Assembly: GCA_963698255.1 (NCBI GenBank)
Contig: CAVOQD010000004.1
Coordinates: 197,959 to 261,958 of the forward strand
Origin: JAWKOK01 sp963698255
Lineage (GTDB): Bacteria; Chloroflexota; Anaerolineae; Caldilineales; Caldilineaceae
DNA length: 64,000 nucleotides
Direction of reading: 5' to 3'
The translations under genes were made by a program, and so were the position numbers. Positions 60,392 through 64,000 of this stretch are shown piece after piece (position 1 is the stretch's first letter; each line of letters starts with the position of its first letter). The notes under the pieces are model-generated. The model ran no database searches. It saw nothing but the letters and a program-made list of their open reading frames with translations, and was not told the origin of the DNA.

Positions 60392-61869
60392 ATGTCTGAC
60401 CAACCGAACGTCTACTGATCAGTACGGACCACTGGCCCGCCGCGCTGCTCGGCGCCGCCGGTCATCCCACCATCGAGACGCCCACGCTGGATCAGCTGGC
60501 GGCCAACGGCGTGCGCTTCACCAACGCCTACGCCGAGTGTCCGGTCTGCATCCCGGCCCGGCGCACGCTCATGACGGGGACGCCGCCCCGCGTCCATGGC
60601 GATCGTGTCTTCCTAACCGATGCGCCCATGCCCGCGCTGCCCACGCTGGCCCAGACCTTTCGCAATGCCGGCTACCAGGCCTATGCCGTGGGCAAGCTGC
60701 ACGTCTATCCCCAGCGTGATCGCATCGGCTTTGATGACGTGATTCTGGCCGAGGAGGGACGGCCCCAACTGGGCGCGATCGACGACTACGAGCTCTGGCT
60801 GGGGGAGGAAGGCTTGCCGGGGCAGTCCTTCGCCCACGGCATGTCCAACAACGAGTATGGCTGGCGACCCTGGCATCTGGACGAGCGGCATCACGTCACC
60901 AACTGGGCCACGCAGCAGATGGCGCGCACGATCCGCCGCCGCGATCCGACGCGGCCCGGGCTTCTGGTTCCTCTCCTACTGCCATCCCCATCCGCCGCTG
61001 GCGCCGTTGCAGAGCTACCTGGAGCGCTATCGGGATGTCACGCCGGCGGCGCCGGCTGGGGCGAGTGGGCGCGCGGAGCGATGCTGCCCTGCCCTATGCC
61101 CTGCAGGCCATCCGCGATCATCATCCAGTGGCGGACGCGCGGGCGATTGCCCAGATTCGGCGCGCCTTCTACGCCCTCTGCACCCACATCGACCACCAGC
61201 TGCGTCTGGTCATCGGTACGCTGCGCGAGGAGATGATCCTCGACAATACCATCATCTGCTTCACCTCCGATCACGGCGACATGCTGGGCAATCATGGCCT
61301 CTGGGCCAAGCGTCTTTTCTACGAAGATTCTGCCAATGTGCCCATGCTGCTGATGGGCAGCGCGCGGGGATGAACGGGTGGGCTACGGACGCGTCGACGA
61401 CCGCCTGGTCGGCTGGCAGGACATCATGCCCACGCTGCTCGATTTGGCCGGCATCCCCATTCCTCCAACGGTTGAAGGGATCTCCATGATCGGCGACAGG
61501 CGGCGTACGCACTTCTATGGCGAGGTCGGCGAAGACCGCAGCGCCACGCGCATGCTCCACGACGGGCGCTACAAGCTGATCTACTATCCGGTGGGGAATC
61601 GCATCCAGCTCTTCGATCTGGCCGAAGATCCCGCCGAACTGCATGACCTGGCCGAGACCGAGGCGCATGTGGCGTGCGCGAGCGACGTCGCGCGTGCTCA
61701 TGGAGGCCATGTACGGGAGGGACGAAGCGTGGATGACCAATGGCGAATTGGTCGGGCTGCCCGGCGAGGCGCACGTGCCCGGCCCGAATCGGGGTTAAGC
61801 GGCCAGCGCGGCGTTCACTGGCCGCCGCCGCCCCTGGATCAATCCGGGCGGGTGGTGGGCGTTCCGTAG
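60392..61869 (+). CDS. Sulfatase family protein (several frameshifts)
   Basis: About 490 aa arylsulfatase-type hydrolase. MSDQPNV is followed after a frame change near 60412 by ISTDHWPAALLGAAGHPTIE (metal-binding Asp). The formylglycine motif is in PVCIPARRTLMTG (Cys-x-Pro-x-Arg). The central metal site is FTSDHGDMLGNHGLWAK. The C-terminal part has LFDLAEDPAELHDLA and ends GLSGQRGVHWPPPP. Further frame changes occur near 60955, 61065, 61375, 61680 and 61790. There is no signal peptide. The substrate may be a sulfated sugar or another ester. Confidence 0.82.
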
Positions 61870-62059
61870 AAGTCTGCTACGTGGTGCGGCTGGTTGATGC
61901 GTGAGGTCTCGTTAAATGGTTGTGCGATATTGGCGGCGCCTCGGCGTAGGTTTTCACGACCGCAATGCTGGATTCGCTGTGGAAAAAATCACGCAGCAAG
62001 CATCAGGCATCACTCATCATTTTCACGTTTCACCATCACGCATCACGGAGTCCTCTACC

Positions 62060-62906
62060 ATGAACGTTCTCGTCACCGGCTCTCGCGGTCGAATTGGGAC
62101 ATTATGTTGTGCGCGATCTGCTGGCTGCTGGCCAGGCGTCTGCGGGGTGGATTGCTGCCTTCGGCCATCAGCGGGCGGAGCGCTATCTGTGCGTCGATCT
62201 GACCGATGCCGGCCAGGCCTATCAGGCGGTGGCGTGGGCGCAGCCGGATGCGGTGGTGCACATGGCGGCCTGGCCCAACGCCGGGATGGTGCCCGATACG
62301 CGCACCTATGGCGACAATGTGTCCGGGACATACAATCTCTTCAAGGCCTGCGCCGACCTGGGCGTGAAGCGTGTTGTTCTCGGCCTCGACGAATCAGATC
62401 TACGGCTTTGCCGGTGCGCCGCCGCTCTACGCGCCGGTGGACGAGGCGCATCCGTTGCGGCCCATCAACAGCTACGCCCTCTCCAAGATCGCGGGCGAGG
62501 TTGCGGCCGACTTTTTCGTGCAGAATCACGGCATGACCATCCTCTCGTTTCGTCTGCATGGGCGTGCGCCCACCGCAGCTGACAGCGGGAGATCGAGGAG
62601 ATGTAGGCCGATCCGCCGCGTGGAGTCGGCCTGCTCTGGACGCGCACCGACGCCCGTGACGCGGCCATGGCCTGTCGGCTGGCCGTCGAGATTGCATCGG
62701 TCGAGTCAGGACCGTACAATCACCGGCGTCAGGTTCGTGTTGCGCGAGACGAGGCCGAACTGGTTGAGCGCTACTTCGGTGACCAGACTGAAGTTCGCGC
62801 CTCGCTGGAAGATCATGAGTCGCCGCTGAGGTGTGAAAAAGCCCGGCGCGCCTTTGGCTACGCGCCCAGGTACGTCTGGCGACCGCATCGAAGTTTTGAA
62901 GAGTAG
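62060..62906 (+). CDS. NAD-dependent epimerase/dehydratase (extended SDR, several frameshifts)
   Basis: About 280 aa. The start at 62060 follows GGAG. MNVLVTGSRGRIG is the nucleotide-binding Gly motif. After a change near 62098 comes HYVVRDLLAAG, then VVHMAAWPNAGMVPD. Beyond a change near 62385, the text reads STNQIYGFAG and later PINSYALSKIAGE with the catalytic Tyr/Lys. Further changes near 62590, 62720 and 62745 lead to the end FGYAPRYVWRPHRSFEE. This is a nucleotide-sugar or uronate-type epimerase or dehydrogenase. It follows the sulfatase gene in the same direction. Confidence 0.78.
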
Positions 62907-62908
62907 AC

Positions 62909-63049
62909 ATAACTTTACAGGTTGCGGCGCAAATGGACCGCGGATTAGGCGGATGCGGCTGATATTGGCGGATAAAATCCGAATCAATCCGGTTTCGTCC
63001 GCCTAATTCGCCTAATCCGCGGTCTATCAAGGCGTGACTGTACAGTTAT
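62909..63049. repeat. 141 bp inverted-repeat element of the GCGGAT family
   Basis: ATAACTTTACAG at 62909 and CTGTACAGTTAT ending at 63049 form the outer ends. GACCGCGGATTAGGCG (62936-62951) pairs with CGCCTAATCCGCGGTC (63009-63024). The centre has CGGATAAAATCCG. It fills the gap between the epimerase and DUF1801 genes. It is non-coding. Confidence 0.72.
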
Positions 63050-63070
63050 GAATAGACAAAGGAGAAAGCC

Positions 63071-63488
63071 ATGGCTGCAGCCAAGACCATGCCCACCTAT
63101 GCCAGTGTTGAGGACTATCTCAACAGCGTGCCTGACGAGGCCAAGCGCCAAGACAGCTTTGCGCTGCTCGAATTGATGGAAGAGGTGACCGGCGAAAAGG
63201 CGGTCATGTGGGGAGACAGCATCGTCGGTTTCGGCACCTACCACTACGTATACGCCAGTGGGCGGCGAGGGCGATTGGCCGGTCACCGGCTTCGCGCCGC
63301 GCAAACACGCTCTGACGCTCTACATCATGGCCGGCTTCGATCAGTACGACGAACTGCTCAGTAGGCTGGGCAAACACCGCACCGGCAAATCCTGCCTCTA
63401 CATCAAACGTCTCAGTGATGTCGATGTGGACGTGCTGCGCGAATTGGTCGCGGCGTCGGCGGCGCATATGGCGGAAAGTGATGCGTGA
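63071..63488 (+). CDS. DUF1801 domain protein (one frameshift)
   Basis: About 138 aa. The start follows AAGGAGAAAGCC. MPTYASVEDYLNSVPDEAKR and MWGDSIVGFGTYHYVYASG are the N-terminal half of the YdhG-like DUF1801 fold. One extra G near 63262 breaks the frame. It continues GEGDWPVTGFAPRKHALTLY, and the end is KSCLYIKRLSDVDVDVLREL. Proteins of this fold are iron-chaperone-like or of unknown function. No metal-binding site is evident. Confidence 0.82.
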
Positions 63489-63668
63489 TGTTTGCTGCGT
63501 GAGTGGTTGTCGAGAATCAGTTGGTCTGATTGGGTACTCTTGTCAAATCGTGTCTCCGATTTGGACAGTCTCATCGCCACCGTGACCTCACGCAGCAAGC
63601 AGCAAGCGGCACATGAATCAGAACGTTCAACGAAATCAACAAATCGCCATTTTTCTCAGGAGGAACAC

Positions 63669-64000
63669 GTGTCACCGTTCAAGGTTGCATTGATCGACAA
63701 GGAACGCGAGGATATTCCAGACTTCGTGTTCGAAGAGTTGTCGGACGCCGGCATCGAGTTCGTCTACGGCGTCTGCACAGACCAGGCGGATCTGGCTGCG
63801 CATGGCTGCTGACGCTGACATGGTCTGGATCTACGGGGCTGTCAGTTGGCCTCGCGGGAGAACATGCCGCTGCTGACGAAGTGCCGAGGCGTGATCCGCT
63901 CCGGCAGCGGCGTCGATCGCATCGACGTGGAGGCGGCCACCGAGCACGGCATCGTCGTCGTCAACACGCCCCACGCCCATCATGACGCCGTCTCCGATCA
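63669..64000 (+). CDS. D-isomer-specific 2-hydroxyacid dehydrogenase, N-terminal part (cut by window end, frameshifts)
   Basis: The start GTG at 63669 follows AGGAGGAAC and gives (M)SPFKVALIDKERED. Two single-base frame changes near 63803 and 63841 separate it from DADMVWIYGA and LASRENMPLLTKCRGVIRSG. GVDRIDVEAATEHGIVVVNTP follows, which is the classic substrate-domain sequence of this family. The NAD-binding domain and catalytic His lie beyond the window. The role may be phosphoglycerate or glyoxylate/hydroxypyruvate metabolism. Confidence 0.82.

Noticed and set aside
1..64000. CRISPR arrays, tRNA and rRNA genes
   Set aside because: No regularly spaced direct repeats, no cloverleaf with a T-arm GTTCGA-type sequence, and no rRNA-like conserved blocks were found on reading both strands.

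Overview
This 64 kb window looks like a chromosomal segment of a filamentous Chloroflexota bacterium (Caldilinea/Ardenticatenia/Anaerolineae type). The grounds are moderately high GC, dipeptide and sugar ABC importers with Tat-dependent lipoprotein receptors, a large BTAD/NB-ARC/TPR regulator, many mandelate-racemase-type enzymes, and secreted proteins ending in a short 'YLPxV' tail. The taxonomic call is an inference from family content. No rRNA, tRNA, CRISPR array or replication origin is visible.

Layout. 0-5 kb: acyltransferase, a secreted choice-of-anchor/phytase-like protein (-), and a small phosphatase-like protein. 5-15 kb: two divergent mandelate racemase (MR) family genes, an SDR, and a complete Dpp/Opp-type peptide ABC operon (receptor, two permeases, two ATPases, all -). 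15-20 kb: an FtsX-type permease, a patatin-like lipase and a third MR enzyme. 20-24.8 kb: an IS110-type element broken by a 116 bp insertion, then a patch of decayed genes and inverted-repeat elements around an intact dienelactone hydrolase. 25-36.6 kb: a minus-strand sugar-acid block with a glucarate-dehydratase-like enzyme, two tandem DHH phosphoesterases, a non-canonical enolase paralogue, a glycerate 2-kinase, a sugar ABC importer and an RraA-like aldolase. 37-42 kb: a nucleic-acid methyltransferase, the small and fused large+medium subunits of a B12-dependent diol dehydratase, and an M24 peptidase. 42-44.2 kb: an intact IS4-type element and gene remnants. 44-55.6 kb: a giant Tat-exported beta-propeller protein, the BTAD regulator, a small protein and a glycine-rich secreted protein, then another permease remnant. 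55.6-64 kb: M24 peptidase, acetamidase/formamidase, Gfo/Idh/MocA oxidoreductase, YqeK-like HD phosphatase, sulfatase, NAD-dependent epimerase, a DUF1801 protein and the start of a 2-hydroxyacid dehydrogenase.

How the genes fit together. The central block is consistent with uptake and dehydration of sugar acids, C-C cleavage, and glycerate phosphorylation. The RraA-like protein, the glucarate dehydratase homologue and the glycerate kinase fit such a route. The enolase-like protein does not fit as a housekeeping enolase, because most catalytic residues of that enzyme are missing.

A dominant technical feature is that more than half of the long genes are cut by single-base frameshifts. Nearly all junctions I resolved by hand are cured by removing one extra base, often beside a G or C doublet. 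I therefore read most of these genes as functional genes with consensus errors, give them as single CDS entries, and mark where the reading frame changes. True decay is reserved for the IS110 transposase, the permease remnants, the hydrolase remnants and perhaps the 3' part of the giant exported protein. Many intergenic gaps hold short inverted-repeat elements of several families.
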